From Elusimicrobiota bacterium (lineage in GTDB: Bacteria > Elusimicrobiota > Elusimicrobia > UBA1565 > JACRDR01): a DNA stretch of 36,018 nt. Shown here in pieces: positions 35,891 to 36,018 of the stretch (positions are counted from its first letter, which is position 1; the number at the start of each line of letters is the position of its first letter). The translations under genes were made by a program, and so were the position numbers. The notes beneath the pieces were generated by a model. It worked only from the letters and a program-made list of their open reading frames with translations, was not told the origin of the DNA and searched no databases. The DNA lies in NCBI GenBank assembly GCA_026388115.1, contig JAPLKK010000124.1, positions 1 through 36,018 on the forward strand, read 5' to 3'.

Positions 35891-36018
35891 CTAGGACGGC
35901 CAGACGTACGAGATCTCGAGCTGTACGTCCGGGTGCAGGCTCTGCTTGACCGGGCAGGTCTCGGCGCCGCGCTCGAGCTTCTGCCTGTCGGCCGCGGAGA
36001 AGGGCCGTCCGGCGGGCA
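35891..36018 (-). CDS. OsmC/Ohr-family protein, 3' end only
   Basis: Only the last 41 complete codons lie in the window; the 5' end is missing. The visible chain includes FSAADRQKLERGAETCPVKQS and then LHPDVQLEISYVW before the stop at 35891-35893. AxxCPVxxSL with its cysteine is the C-terminal active-site segment of OsmC-type peroxide-resistance proteins. The exact subgroup (OsmC, Ohr or YhfA-like) cannot be set from this part. Confidence 0.8.
   Translation of the reverse strand, partial: PAGRPFSAADRQKLERGAETCPVKQSLHPDVQLEISYVWPS

Overview
The window is GC-rich, densely coded DNA from a Gram-negative bacterium. The evidence for that is a beta-barrel porin ending in Phe, two AsmA-like proteins, an outer-membrane protein with a LysM tail and an MsbA-like ABC exporter. 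No gene fixes the lineage. Gene content, composition and the GGTGTCAGACG palindromes would suit an uncultured phylum such as Elusimicrobiota, but this is a weak inference. No rRNA, tRNA, CRISPR array, prophage or complete insertion sequence was seen.

Left part (1-12.5 kb, mostly envelope genes): a truncated MsbA-type ABC exporter; a convergent secreted protein with two cysteine-peptidase domains (C39-like plus NlpC/P60); a 7Fe-type ferredoxin and a small unknown gene; a divergent porin and alpha/beta hydrolase pair; a previously easy-to-miss 47-residue membrane peptide with its own promoter, SD and terminator; a single-pass membrane protein; then an apparent operon of a PorV-like/LysM outer-membrane protein (frameshifted), a pseudo-receiver/propeller fusion, a PilZ-like small protein and an AsmA-like protein.

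Middle (12.6-23.8 kb): gcvT-gcvH-gcvP (glycine cleavage; GcvP in one chain), a GT-C-type membrane glycosyltransferase, an MFS transporter, a LipM/LplA-type acyl transferase that probably acylates GcvH, a stand-alone RAM-domain protein, and a minus-strand group of TPR and unknown secreted proteins with visibly lower GC.

Right part (23.9-36 kb): succinate dehydrogenase/fumarate reductase of the b558 type (C-A-B order, ATGA overlaps), two receiver-only response regulators, a small anchored protein, an M50-like membrane metallopeptidase, a second AsmA-like protein, pyrE, an MFS transporter, purB, a GYF-like protein, a secreted histidine phosphatase and a truncated OsmC-family protein.

No gap over 300 bases lacks a gene. 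Two patterns cross the whole window. First, at least eight genes without a Shine-Dalgarno sequence have a -10 hexamer ending 6-9 nt before the start codon, which predicts leaderless mRNAs. Second, several families of small palindromic repeats lie between genes and have altered gene ends: GGTGTCAGACGTTAA palindromes at 3.6 and 33.4 kb, CCTTCGACAAGCTC units at 10.5, 31.6 and 34.8 kb, and C/G-rich hairpins at 20.9, 21.3 and 23.8 kb. I did not find a convincing new defence or mobile system. The leaderless promoters, the palindromes, the 47-residue peptide gene and two unusual domain fusions are the best leads.
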